A stretch of DNA of 30,947 nucleotides from JBJHDF01 sp050486405 (GTDB lineage: Bacteria; Pseudomonadota; Gammaproteobacteria; Pseudomonadales; Cellvibrionaceae). This document shows, piece after piece, positions 23,303 through 30,947 of this stretch. The notes under the pieces were generated by a model, which saw only the letters and a list, made by a program, of their open reading frames with translations, ran no database searches and was not told the origin of the DNA. Within the stretch, counting starts at the first letter, position 1. The number at the start of each line of letters is the position of its first letter. Location: contig JBJHDF010000035.1 of the NCBI GenBank assembly GCA_050486405.1, positions 1-30,947 of the forward strand, read 5' to 3'. The position numbers were made by a program, and so were the translations under genes.

Positions 23303-23620
23303 TCAGAAATCATCGTGGTCCAGCATGCTGCCCGGTTCAATCGTGGCCAAGGGGTCGATAAAGAGCGCCGGGGGCAGGGGTTGATCGTCATACCAGATGT
23401 CTTCCGGCGCCAGCTCATAGGCCTGGGAATAATCTTCCGGCGGCTCGGCCCGCGCCAGCGACAATTGACCCCAGGAGTCCAGGTCGAAGTTGTCCACGGT
23501 TCCGTCCAGGTACTGTATTTCAACGGTGCCCCTGGCCTCGTCTATGGCCACAGTTTCGAACAACTGGTCCTGCTCCAGATCCCGGTACCAGGTGTGGAGG
23601 GTCGGTGCTTGAAAGCCCAT
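23303..23620 (-). CDS. DUF6763-like small acidic protein
   Basis: A 105-residue acidic cytoplasmic protein. The pattern TWYRDLEQDQLFETVAIDEARGTVEIQYLDGTVDNFDLDSW followed by AEPPEDY is that of a short conserved gammaproteobacterial family I know as DUF6763. ATG 23620 is chosen: GAGGAG lies about 7 bases upstream and the family begins there; the frame runs 41 codons further up without similarity. Same strand as the diguanylate cyclase and 141 bases upstream of it, so possibly co-transcribed. Function unknown. Confidence 0.75.
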   Translation of the reverse strand: MGFQAPTLHTWYRDLEQDQLFETVAIDEARGTVEIQYLDGTVDNFDLDSWGQLSLARAEPPEDYSQAYELAPEDIWYDDQPLPPALFIDPLATIEPGSMLDHDDF

Positions 23621-23938
23621 GGATTGCTCCTCTTTTCTTGCCATCGAAAAAAGCGCGTCCCGCGAGGCCAGGTTCTCCCAATCGGCCGCTCGTACTGGTC
23701 GAACGACCCGAATCACTTTACCATGGCCGCCTGCGGGGCGCATTCGGCCCCTGGCTTCTTGGGGGCTTGTTATAGTCGATATTTTACTTTAATTTTTGCT
23801 TTTAACCATTTGATATTATTGGGTAATACTGTTTTCTGGTTATGAGATTTAGAATTGTTGAGTACGATTTTTTCTATTGAATGCCCTTTAAATAATACAT
23901 TGATCTAATAGCCGATCCGGGCTGAATTGGGGAGAATC
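23621..23938. other. Intergenic region with an AT-rich island
   Basis: Divergent promoter region between the DUF6763 gene and mscS. From about 23770 to 23910 the sequence is strikingly AT-rich against G+C-rich surroundings, with several T and A runs. It must contain the mscS promoter and probably that of the DUF6763 gene, but no hexamer pair stands out. No ORF, RNA or inverted repeat of note is seen. Confidence 0.5.
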
Positions 23939-25063
23939 ATGATCGAACGTGTGCAAAGCTGGCTGGCCGCCCTGCGGGAAAACGAGCAGATGTGGATCGT
24001 GGAAGTCTTTGTGGTGGTTTTACTGACGGTCACGGCGGGGCTGGTTGCCAAGGCGCTGCTGGCGCGCCTGCTGCGCCGGGCCGAGAAGACCCGCAATCCC
24101 TGGGACGACACCCTGGTCGACGCCATCCGCGCCCCTCTGCAGTACCTGATCTGGCTGGTGGGGCTGTCCTGGGCGGCCAATCTGGCCCGGGTGGGGACCG
24201 AGGCCACGCTGCTGGATGCGGCGGAGACCGTTCGCCAGGTGGGTGTAGTGCTGTTGATCACCTGGTTTCTGGTGCGCTTCGTGCGCGGTGGTGAGCGCAA
24301 CTTTTTGCGTGCGCAGGAGGATGGCGAGCCAGTGGATCAGACTACGGTACTGGCCATGGGCAAGTTGCTGCGGGTGTCGATCCTCATTACCGCTGCCTTG
24401 GTGCTGTTGCAGTCACTGGGTTACAGCATTTCCGGGGTGTTGGCGTTTGGTGGTATCGGCGGTTTGGCCGTGGGTTTTGCCGCCCGCGATCTGTTGGCCA
24501 ACTTCTTCGGCGGTCTGATGATCTACATGGACAGACCCTTTGCCGTGGGTGAATGGGTGCGCTCGCCGGATCGGGAAATCGAGGGCACCGTGGAAGACAT
24601 CGGTTGGCGCCTGACCCGTATCCGTACCTTTGACCGGCGGCCGCTGTATGTGCCCAACTCCATATTCACCCAGATTGCCGTGGAAAACCCCTCGCGTATG
24701 GAGCATCGGCGCATCTTTGAGACTGTGGGCATCCGCTACGACGATGCGGACAAGATGGCCGATGTGGTGCGGGACGTAAAGCAGATGCTGCTCGATCACC
24801 CGGATATCGAAACCGACGAGCGCGTGTTGATCGTCAATTTCAATACCTTTGCCGCGTCTTCCCTGGACTTTTTTATCTATACCTTTACCAAAACCACCAA
24901 CTGGGTGGAGTTTCACGAAATCAAGCAGGATGTGCTGCTCCGGGCGATTCAGATCATCGAGGGCCACGGTGCCCAGTGTGCCTTCCCCACATCCACCCTG
25001 CATATTCCCGATGGCGTGGCGATTGAGCAACGCCTGCCTAAACCGGAGCCGGAAAATGCGTGA
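23939..25063 (+). CDS. MscS-family mechanosensitive channel
   Basis: A 374-residue inner-membrane channel that releases solutes on hypo-osmotic shock. Membrane helices lie near residues 18-45, 68-90, 105-122 and 145-165. The pore-lining segment SGVLAFGGIGGLAVGFAARDLLANFFGG is the MscS TM3 signature, followed by the beta domain (DRPFAVGEWVRSPDREIEGTVEDIGWRLTRIRTFDRRPLYVPN) and a C-terminal alpha/beta domain. Length and the extra N-terminal helices suggest a YnaI/YbdG-like medium-size member. ATG 23939 follows GGGGAGA; TTG 23927 is less likely. The 3' end overlaps the phosphoribosyltransferase ATG by 8 bases. Confidence 0.93.
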   Translation: MIERVQSWLAALRENEQMWIVEVFVVVLLTVTAGLVAKALLARLLRRAEKTRNPWDDTLVDAIRAPLQYLIWLVGLSWAANLARVGTEATLLDAAETVRQVGVVLLITWFLVRFVRGGERNFLRAQEDGEPVDQTTVLAMGKLLRVSILITAALVLLQSLGYSISGVLAFGGIGGLAVGFAARDLLANFFGGLMIYMDRPFAVGEWVRSPDREIEGTVEDIGWRLTRIRTFDRRPLYVPNSIFTQIAVENPSRMEHRRIFETVGIRYDDADKMADVVRDVKQMLLDHPDIETDERVLIVNFNTFAASSLDFFIYTFTKTTNWVEFHEIKQDVLLRAIQIIEGHGAQCAFPTSTLHIPDGVAIEQRLPKPEPENA

Positions 25064-25604
25064 TTTGGTTGGAGAGTGTCTTTTCAGCCGTGAGCAGGTG
25101 GAGGCGGCGCTTGATGGCATGGCGGATCGCCTCAACACCGACCTTGCCCAGGGCGAGACACTGGTGTTGGGTGTACTCAATGGCGCTGCGGCAACCCTCG
25201 GTTATCTCTTGCCCCGGTTGACCTTCCAACTGCGATTGGATCACCTTCAGGTGAGTCGTTACGACAATGCGCTGAGTGGGGGCCAGTTGATCTGGAGGCA
25301 CTATCCGGCGGAGCCGCTGGCAGATCGCAGGATACTGGTGGTGGACGATATTCTGGATCAGGGCCTGACCCTGGCCGAGATTGTGCGGCATTGCTGGGAA
25401 AGTGGTGCGGCCCAGGTATTGAGTGCAGTGCTGGTGCGCAAGCGATTGGCCTCCGGCGAGGCGGCCTGTACGGCGGATTACTGGGCGCTGGAAGTGCCCG
25501 ATCGCTATGTGTTTGGCTACGGCATGGACTGTCGCGGCAACCTGCGCAATGCGCCGGGGATTTTTGCCCTGGAGGATCTGCCTGAAGGCAGCGGTCATGA
25601 CTGA
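25056..25604 (+). CDS. Hypoxanthine-guanine-type phosphoribosyltransferase
   Basis: Transfers PRPP ribose-phosphate to a purine base. A 182-residue type I phosphoribosyltransferase with the PRPP-binding loop ILVVDDILDQGLTLAEI and the C-terminal YVFGYGMDCRGNLRNAPGI, which fits the Hpt family. ATG 25056 lies 8 bases inside mscS; longer in-frame upstream sequence is just mscS read out of frame. Its stop overlaps the next gene by 8 bases. With the methylthioinosine phosphorylase it would form a short salvage route: hypoxanthine released by the latter is converted to IMP here. No symbol is given because Hpt and Gpt-like roles cannot be separated by eye. Confidence 0.88.
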   Translation: MRDLVGECLFSREQVEAALDGMADRLNTDLAQGETLVLGVLNGAAATLGYLLPRLTFQLRLDHLQVSRYDNALSGGQLIWRHYPAEPLADRRILVVDDILDQGLTLAEIVRHCWESGAAQVLSAVLVRKRLASGEAACTADYWALEVPDRYVFGYGMDCRGNLRNAPGIFALEDLPEGSGHD

Positions 25605-26367
25605 GTTGGCGCTGATCGGCGGTTCGGGTCTGCTCTCGCTGCCGGAGCTGCGGGAAATTGAGCGCTTTACACTGGATACCCCCTGGGGGCCGCCCTCGGA
25701 TGCAATCGCGCGGCTTGGGGATGGCAGTGGCGAGGTGCTTTTTTTGGCCCGTCACGGCGCCGGTCATCGCATAGCTCCCCACGCTATCAACTACCGGGCC
25801 AATATCTGGGCGCTGCGCGAGTTGGGTGCGCGGGAGGTGATTTCCGTCAATACGGTGGGCGGCATCCACCCGCGCATGAAGCCGGGGCAACTGGTGGTGC
25901 CGGATCAGCTGGTCGACTACACCTGGGGCAGGGCACATAGCTACGAGACTGCACCGGACGGTGGGGTACTGCATGTGGATTTTACTCAGCCTTTCAGTGA
26001 GCCGCTGCGGCAGCGCTTGGTCGCCGCCCTGGAAGCTCAGGGTCAGGACTGTCAGCGGCGGGGAACCTACGGCTGTACCCAGGGCCCTCGTCTGGAGACC
26101 GCTGCCGAGGTGGCGAGGCTGCGTCGGGATGGCTGTGATCTGGTGGGGATGACTGTCATGCCCGAGGCGGCTCTGGCCAGGGAACTGGATTTGGAGTACG
26201 CCGCCGTTTGCGGGGTGGTGAACTGGGCGGCGGGCTTGGGTCCGGGTATCGATATGCAGGAAATACGCAGCAACCAGGCCCGCTGTGTAGGCCTTCTCAA
26301 GCCCGCCTTATTTCGGCTTTGCGATTTTAGCCGACAGACATCGCTGTCTTATAACCAAAAAGCCTAA
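25597..26367 (+). CDS. S-methyl-5'-thioinosine phosphorylase-like enzyme
   Basis: Nucleoside phosphorylase of the MTAP/PNP-II group. The 256-residue protein shows LALIGGSGL, the phosphate-site FLARHGAGHRIAPHAINYRANIWAL, SVNTVGGI, TYGCTQGPRLETAAE and DLVGMTVMPEAALARELDLEYAAV. In Pseudomonas aeruginosa the homolog (PA3004) splits methylthioinosine rather than methylthioadenosine; the neighbouring phosphoribosyltransferase fits that reading. ATG 25597 overlaps the previous stop by 8 bases. The last about 18 residues (from FRLCDFSRQTS) are unlike the family, and the DNA there holds two small hairpins, so the reading frame may have run past an original stop. Confidence 0.88.
   Translation: MTELALIGGSGLLSLPELREIERFTLDTPWGPPSDAIARLGDGSGEVLFLARHGAGHRIAPHAINYRANIWALRELGAREVISVNTVGGIHPRMKPGQLVVPDQLVDYTWGRAHSYETAPDGGVLHVDFTQPFSEPLRQRLVAALEAQGQDCQRRGTYGCTQGPRLETAAEVARLRRDGCDLVGMTVMPEAALARELDLEYAAVCGVVNWAAGLGPGIDMQEIRSNQARCVGLLKPALFRLCDFSRQTSLSYNQKA
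26313..26350 (+). terminator. Two small hairpins inside the 3' end of the phosphorylase gene
   Basis: TCGGCT (26313-26318) pairs with AGCCGA (26329-26334), and GACAG (26333-26337) pairs with CTGTC (26344-26348) followed by only TT. They overlap, so only one can form at a time. Terminator function is doubtful, and their location within the frame is unusual. Confidence 0.25.
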
Positions 26368-26614
26368 AAGTGTGAAATTACCAGCTTTTTTGCTGGACAC
26401 TCCTTGTAAATTATCGTAAAAATAGCCCGGTACCTGTTGACTAATTGTGCAATTCAGTTGACGGGCTCTCCAGGAAGACTTTTCTGTATTCGGTATGACA
26501 TGGCCGTTTACGAGTGACACAGATGACGATCTCGATTCGCCGGAAGTGTGGGTACGGAATGAAGGGGCAGGGACCATAATAATCATTAGAGATAAAAATA
26601 AGAGGTGTTTCAGC
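26368..26614 (+). other. Long leader region of the cold-shock gene
   Basis: About 250 non-coding bases precede csp. Seen inside: a hairpin CCAGC-T6-GCTGG (26381-26396), an inverted repeat AATTGTGCAATT (26443-26454) flanked by two GTTGAC copies (26436-26441, 26457-26462), and an A-rich tail before the ribosome site. Long structured 5' leaders are typical of cspA-family mRNAs and act as RNA thermosensors in E. coli; that role here is inference. The promoter is not certain. Confidence 0.4.
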
Positions 26615-26830
26615 ATGACCGATCGTCAATCTGGCACAGTGAAGTGGTTCAACAATGCCCGCGGCTACGGGTTTATCACTCGTGGCGAAGGCAGCGACGA
26701 CGTCTTTGTTCACTACCGCAATATTCGCGGAGAAGGTTACCGCTCACTGGCTGAGGGCCAGAGCGTGGAGTTTCAACTGCTCGAAGGTGATAAAGGCCTC
26801 CAGGCCGAAGATGTCACTCCCCTGAATTGA
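26615..26830 (+). CDS. CspA-family cold-shock protein
   Basis: A 71-residue single-stranded nucleic-acid-binding protein (OB fold) that melts RNA structure. It has the standard SGTVKWFNNARGYGFI (RNP1) and DDVFVHYRNI (RNP2); the usual Ser/Ala in FVHxSAI is replaced by YRNI, a common CspD/CspA variant. ATG 26615 is chosen because AGAGGTG (26601-26607) lies 7 bases upstream; the in-frame ATG at 26495 adds 40 residues unlike the family. Its 3' end overlaps that of convergent csiV by 17 bases. Confidence 0.93.
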   Translation: MTDRQSGTVKWFNNARGYGFITRGEGSDDVFVHYRNIRGEGYRSLAEGQSVEFQLLEGDKGLQAEDVTPLN

Positions 26831-27791
26831 CCGCCGCATCGGCCGCATCTCTCTGCGGCGCTGTGCTCTCCTGCGGCGGCGGGGGTTCATATGGAGTAAT
26901 TCTCAACAGCAGCCCCATGAGGGGGTGGTCGATATAGTGCAGTTCGTTGCTGCGCATGCGCCGGCGCTGGTTCAGCGTAGCGACGTGCCTGGCGCGGTAG
27001 GGGCTGGCAAAGTAGTCTCCGTATCTCTGTTCCCGCTGCTCAGGGTAGGGCAGCCCCGTGCGTGGGTCTCTTTCTCCGGTATGCTCCCCCGCTTGGGAAC
27101 GCGTCCTCCTGGGGGCGGGTGTGGCGCTGTCGATCTCCCTGGTTGGGCGGAGAGGTGGATTAGGCCAGGCTCCCGGGCCCTGGCTGTACTCGAATGCCGC
27201 CAACCACAGGCGGGTTTCCAGATGTAGAAACCGGCCCACACTCAGTTGGATGCTGCCCTCCAGTTCCCGGTGGGGGCCGTACTCGTCCCCCGCGCCAATC
27301 AGTATCCAGGGTGCCTGGTCATCGGCCAACATGGGCTGCCGCCATGCCTGGTGCAGTAATACGCGGTACTGGTTGCTGCGGTTGATGGCGGTGGCGTGGC
27401 GATTCAGTGCCCGCTCGTCCGCAGGCAGCAGCACAAAGGCTTCACGCCGCAAATCCACGGGTACTACCTCCGGTATCGGCGTGTCATCGGTGATCCAGGG
27501 CACGGGATAAGACAGGGGGTCGCGCCGCGCCCGTTGCGCCACTTCTGCCTCCTGTCGCGCCCGCAGCAGGGCTTCCGGTGTTTTCAGCTCGACCCAGTGG
27601 GCCGGGTAGGCCAACTCGATATTCAGCGGCCACTGCTCCTCGCCGGAGTCGTCCCAGGCCCGGGCAAAGGCGATCAGTTCCACTTGAAACCAGCGCTCGC
27701 CGGCGGCCAGCGCGGGCTGGGCGCCGCCCAGCAACAGCGCGGCAAGCAGGGCCAGGCAGGACAGGGAAGGGCGATAGCCGGATTTTGTCAT
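26814..27791 (-). CDS. csiV: CsiV-family exported protein
   Basis: A 325-residue exported protein. A signal peptide of about 29 residues (LALLAALLLGGAQPALA) precedes GERWFQVELIAFARAWDDSGEEQWP, the family opening. The C-terminal segment RSNELHYIDHPLMGLLLRITPYE is also characteristic. CsiV of Vibrio binds peptidoglycan and the D-Ala-D-Ala region, and homologs sit beside mfd in Pseudomonas (PA3003). The residues about 225-270 form a charged, low-complexity insert (APRRTRSQAGEHTGERDPR). The start is 3 bases after the mfd stop, so the two are co-transcribed. Periplasmic cell-wall role is by homology only. Confidence 0.85.
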   Translation of the reverse strand: MTKSGYRPSLSCLALLAALLLGGAQPALAAGERWFQVELIAFARAWDDSGEEQWPLNIELAYPAHWVELKTPEALLRARQEAEVAQRARRDPLSYPVPWITDDTPIPEVVPVDLRREAFVLLPADERALNRHATAINRSNQYRVLLHQAWRQPMLADDQAPWILIGAGDEYGPHRELEGSIQLSVGRFLHLETRLWLAAFEYSQGPGAWPNPPLRPTREIDSATPAPRRTRSQAGEHTGERDPRTGLPYPEQREQRYGDYFASPYRARHVATLNQRRRMRSNELHYIDHPLMGLLLRITPYEPPPPQESTAPQRDAADAAVNSGE

Positions 27792-27794
27792 GGG

Positions 27795-30700
27795 TTATCC
27801 TTTGGTGGCCAGGGCGTCGATCAACTCGGCGACAGTGTGCAGGCGTTGCTCGTTATTTTCCATATCTTCGGTGAATTTTAAATGGTTGGCGCCTTCCAGC
27901 CGGTAGCGCTGGGGTTGGGACTGCACCAGTTTCACCAGGGTTATGGGATCGACCTGCGTGTTGCCGGAAAATTCAATGCGCCCGCCCCGGGCATGGGCTT
28001 CGATCTTGGCGATGCCCAGAGCCTCGGCCTGCAGCTTTAGCGCCGTGACCCGGAACAGGTTTTTGGTGGGCTCCGGCAGCAGGCCGAAGCGGTCGATCAT
28101 CTCCACCTGCAGTTCGCGCAACTGGGCGTCGTCGACGGCGTTGGCCAGGCGCTTGTACATCACCAGCCGGCCGTGCACGTCCGGCAGGTAGTCCTCCGGA
28201 ATCAGTGCCGGCAGGCGCAGGTTCACCTCGGCGCCGTGGGGCGGTTCCTGGTCGGTCAGGGTGCCGCCGGACTGCAGAGTCTTGACTGCCCGGTTGAGCA
28301 TTTCCAGATAGAGGGAGAAGCCGATGGCCTGGATTTGACCGCTCTGTTCCTCCCCCAGCAGTTCGCCGGTGCCGCGAATTTCCATGTCGTAGGTGGCCAG
28401 GGTAAAACCGGCGCCCAGATCCTGGGCCTCGGCGATGGCCTCCAGGCGCTTGATGGCATCGGCGGTCATGGCGCGCTTGTCCGGCGTCAGCAGGTAGGCG
28501 TAGGCCTGGTGGTGGGAGCGGCCGACGCGCCCGCGCAACTGGTGCAACTGGGCCAGACCGAATTTGTCCGCCCGTTCGATGACAATGGTGTTGGCGCTGG
28601 GAATGTCGATGCCGGTTTCGATAATGGTGCTGCACACCAGCAGGTTGAAGCGTTTGTGGTAGAAGTCCGACATCACCCGTTCCAGTTCCCGTTCGCGCAA
28701 CTGACCGTGGCCTATGCCCACCCGCGCCTCGGGTACCAGTTCCTGGATTTCCTTCGCCTTGCGCTCGATGCTTTTCACTTCGTTGTGCAGGTAGTACACC
28801 TGACCGCCGCGCAGCAGTTCGCGCAGTATTGCCTCCTTGACGATGCCCTTGTCGTGCTGGCGCACAAAGGTCTTGATGGACAGGCGCCGCGCCGGTGGCG
28901 TGGCGATGATGGACAGATCCCGCAGCCCCTCCATGGCCATGTTGAGGGTGCGCGGTATGGGGGTGGCGGTCAGGGTCAGCATGTCCACCTCGGCGCGCAG
29001 GGCCTTGATGCGCTCCTTTTGCCGCACACCGAAGCGGTGTTCCTCGTCGACAATCAGCAGGCCCAGATCGCGAAAGCGGATGGAGGTCTGCAGCAGCTTG
29101 TGGGTGCCGATCAGAATATCGATCTTGCCGGCGTCCAGATCGCGAATCACCGCCTCGGCTTCCTGGGTGGTGCGCATGCGCGAGAGCACTTCGATGCGCA
29201 CCGGCCAGTCGGCAAAGCGGTCGCGGAAACTGTCGTAGTGCTGTTGCGCGAGCAGGGTGGTGGGGGTGAGTACCGCCACCTGCTTGCCACCGTAGGTGGC
29301 AACAAAGGCGGCGCGCATGGCCACCTCGGTTTTGCCAAAGCCCACGTCACCGCACACCAGCCGATCCATGGGTTTGTCGGACAGCATGTCGCTGACCACG
29401 GCTTCGATGGCCTGCTGCTGGTCCGGGGTTTCCTCAAAGGCAAAGCCCCGGGCGAAACTTTCATAGGCCTCTTGCGGGCTGGCAAAGGCGTGGCCCTTGC
29501 GCGCGGCGCGGCGGGCGTAGATGTCCAGCAGTTCGGCGGCGGTGTCGCGGATCTGCTCGGCGGCCTTGCGCTTGGCCTTCTGCCAGGCGTCGCTGCCCAG
29601 GCGGTGCAGGGGCGCCAGGGCTTCGTCGGAACCGTTGTAGCGGCTGATCAGATGTAACTGGGTCACCGGGACATACAGTTTGCTGTCGCCGGCGTACTCC
29701 AGGGTGAGGAATTCGTTGGTCTGGTCCTCCACCGTGATGGTCTGCAGGCCGCGATAGCGACCCACGCCGTGGTCGATATGCACCACGGGTGCGCCGATCT
29801 TCAGCTCCGTGAGGTTGCGGACTGTGAAGTCTGTCTGCTGCGGTGTCTGTGCGCGGCGGCGCTGCTGTTTGACCCGGTCGCCGAACAACTGGGCTTCGGT
29901 GATCAGTGCCAGGGGTGGGTCTTCCAGCAGGAGCCCCCGGTCCAGGGGCGCCACGGTGATGGCCGGCGATACGTCATCGCGCAGAAACTGCTGCCAGCCG
30001 TCCGTTGCCGCCGGGCGTACCTGAATACGCGCCAGTAACTCCAGCAGTGCCTCCCGGCGTCCGGGCGAGTCGGCGCAGAAGAGCACGCGCCCGGGGTAGT
30101 CGCCGAGAAACCGCTCCAGTTCCGCCAGGGGCGCGTCGCTTTGGGCCTGCACCGGCAGGGCGGGGGGCGGGGTGCTGGCGAAGTTGCTGTGTCCGGCGCC
30201 CGGGGGTTGGGGGTCCGTGGTCAGCAGGGTGCGGGGGTAACTTTTCAGGCGGCCGAAGAGTTCGTCCTGGGTGAGGTAAATGGTACCCGGCGGCAGTATG
30301 GGGCGCTGTGGGTCCACCCGGTGATTCTCGTAGCGGCTGTGCAACTCCTGCAGAAAATGCTCCGCCGCCGCTGGTATGTCGCCCAGGAGAAAGCACTGGC
30401 TGTCTTCCGGCAGATAGTCGAACAGGGTGTCGCACTGCTCGAAAAACAGTGGCAGGTAGTATTCGATCCCGGGCGGTGCCAGGGCGTCGCTGACGTCCTG
30501 ATAGACCGGGCAGGCGCGGTGGTCGACGTCGAACTGTTCGTGCCAGCGGTCCTTGAAGGCACGGATGGCGGCCTTGTCCAGGGGAAACTCCCGGGCCGGC
30601 AGCAGATCGATGCGCTCCACCTGTTCGCTGGTGAGCTGGGTTTCCGGGTCGAAGGTGCGCAGGGTTTCGACTTCGTCGTCGAACAGTTCGATGCGGTAGG

Positions 30701-30947
30701 GCAGGTCGCTGCCCATGGGGTAGATGTCGATCAGGGCGCCGCGCACGGCAAATTCGCCGTGTTCGTAGACGGTACCCACGCAGTGGTAGCCCGCCTGCTC
30801 CAGTGTGCTGCGCAGACCGTCCAGATCCAGTTGTTCGCCTTTTTGCAGCAACAGGCTTTTGCTGTGCAGGTAGCTGCGCGGCAGCAGCCGCTGCAGCACC
30901 GTGGTGACGGGCACAATCAACAGCCCCTGGCGGGTGCGGGGCAGTTG
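27795..30947 (-). CDS. mfd: Transcription-repair coupling factor Mfd (5' end outside window)
   Basis: Mfd removes RNA polymerase stalled at lesions and recruits UvrA. About 1050 residues are present, open to the window edge; roughly the first 90-100 of about 1150 are missing beyond 30947. In order: the UvrB-like domains, the RNAP-interaction domain (VHIDHGVGRYRGL, then EYAGDSKLYVPVTQL), the helicase core with Walker A GDVGFGKTE, DEEHRFG (motif II), LTLTATPIPRTLNM and the motif VI region RGRVGRSHHQAYAYLL, then the C-terminal TRCF domain to the stop at 27795. All motifs look intact. It is followed directly by csiV on the same strand. Confidence 0.97.
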   Translation of the reverse strand, partial: QLPRTRQGLLIVPVTTVLQRLLPRSYLHSKSLLLQKGEQLDLDGLRSTLEQAGYHCVGTVYEHGEFAVRGALIDIYPMGSDLPYRIELFDDEVETLRTFDPETQLTSEQVERIDLLPAREFPLDKAAIRAFKDRWHEQFDVDHRACPVYQDVSDALAPPGIEYYLPLFFEQCDTLFDYLPEDSQCFLLGDIPAAAEHFLQELHSRYENHRVDPQRPILPPGTIYLTQDELFGRLKSYPRTLLTTDPQPPGAGHSNFASTPPPALPVQAQSDAPLAELERFLGDYPGRVLFCADSPGRREALLELLARIQVRPAATDGWQQFLRDDVSPAITVAPLDRGLLLEDPPLALITEAQLFGDRVKQQRRRAQTPQQTDFTVRNLTELKIGAPVVHIDHGVGRYRGLQTITVEDQTNEFLTLEYAGDSKLYVPVTQLHLISRYNGSDEALAPLHRLGSDAWQKAKRKAAEQIRDTAAELLDIYARRAARKGHAFASPQEAYESFARGFAFEETPDQQQAIEAVVSDMLSDKPMDRLVCGDVGFGKTEVAMRAAFVATYGGKQVAVLTPTTLLAQQHYDSFRDRFADWPVRIEVLSRMRTTQEAEAVIRDLDAGKIDILIGTHKLLQTSIRFRDLGLLIVDEEHRFGVRQKERIKALRAEVDMLTLTATPIPRTLNMAMEGLRDLSIIATPPARRLSIKTFVRQHDKGIVKEAILRELLRGGQVYYLHNEVKSIERKAKEIQELVPEARVGIGHGQLRERELERVMSDFYHKRFNLLVCSTIIETGIDIPSANTIVIERADKFGLAQLHQLRGRVGRSHHQAYAYLLTPDKRAMTADAIKRLEAIAEAQDLGAGFTLATYDMEIRGTGELLGEEQSGQIQAIGFSLYLEMLNRAVKTLQSGGTLTDQEPPHGAEVNLRLPALIPEDYLPDVHGRLVMYKRLANAVDDAQLRELQVEMIDRFGLLPEPTKNLFRVTALKLQAEALGIAKIEAHARGGRIEFSGNTQVDPITLVKLVQSQPQRYRLEGANHLKFTEDMENNEQRLHTVAELIDALATKG

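Noticed and set aside
26381..26396. CCAGC-TTTTTT-GCTGG hairpin after the phosphorylase as a terminator
   Set aside because: The T run is in the loop and none follows the stem; listed only as part of the cold-shock leader region.
28173..29657. A 494-codon plus-strand frame opposite mfd
   Set aside because: Antisense of the mfd helicase core, whose motifs are clear; no independent support.

Overview
The window reads as chromosomal DNA of a free-living gammaproteobacterium of the Pseudomonadales/Cellvibrionales type. Evidence is the G+C-rich third codon positions, the lexA-sulA pair, the nadK / rhomboid / DUF1315 / pepN run, and the hpt-like / methylthioinosine phosphorylase / csiV / mfd run. 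I recall these neighbourhoods from Pseudomonas and relatives. A secreted clan GH-A hydrolase, a polysaccharide deacetylase and a large periplasmic-sensor diguanylate cyclase would suit a marine or polysaccharide-associated Cellvibrio-like organism, but the genus is inference.

Layout. Positions 1-3524 are a decayed accessory region. It starts with a hairpin-dense non-coding stretch (1-340) holding one attC-like fold. Next come the C-terminal third of a type I restriction subunit (HsdR) with no N-terminal part, and an intact-looking YgjP-type metallopeptidase. After these lie a PIN (VapC) toxin that has lost its N-terminal catalytic segment, an orphan HicB antitoxin, and an open frame welding a GFA-family fragment to an alpha/beta-hydrolase fragment. 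The core chromosome resumes abruptly at the 3' end of trmA (3525).

Positions 3525-6452 hold trmA and a PAS histidine kinase (overlapping, minus strand), then tRNA-Val(UAC) and tRNA-Asp(GUC) on the plus strand with a good promoter. Positions 6453-17483 are a long plus-strand run. It contains a 28-codon acidic micro-ORF, a coiled-coil conserved protein, a double cNMP-binding/rhodanese protein, nadK, a GlpG-like rhomboid protease, a DUF1315 protein and pepN. It ends with an alpha/beta hydrolase, a small conserved protein, a secreted deacetylase and an FAD monooxygenase. Several of these genes overlap by a few bases or sit within 30 bases of each other.

Positions 17513-18660 are the minus-strand lexA-sulA SOS operon with a strong and a weaker LexA box. 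A secreted glycoside hydrolase (18822-20129) converges, with a 13-base overlap, on a propeller/Y_Y_Y/GGDEF diguanylate cyclase (20117-23161). A DUF6763 protein follows. An AT-rich gap then leads into an MscS channel overlapping a purine phosphoribosyltransferase, which overlaps an S-methyl-5'-thioinosine phosphorylase. A cold-shock protein follows, and the window closes with minus-strand csiV and mfd, mfd running off the right edge.

How the genes work together. lexA, sulA and mfd cover DNA damage response and transcription-coupled repair. The phosphoribosyltransferase and the phosphorylase plausibly form a purine-salvage pair (MTI to hypoxanthine to IMP). trmA and the two tRNAs are translation genes. 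I did not find a complete new defence system. The most unusual structure is the stack of broken modules at 1-3524, the repeat-flanked inverted repeat upstream of the coiled-coil gene, and the acidic micro-ORF after the tRNAs.
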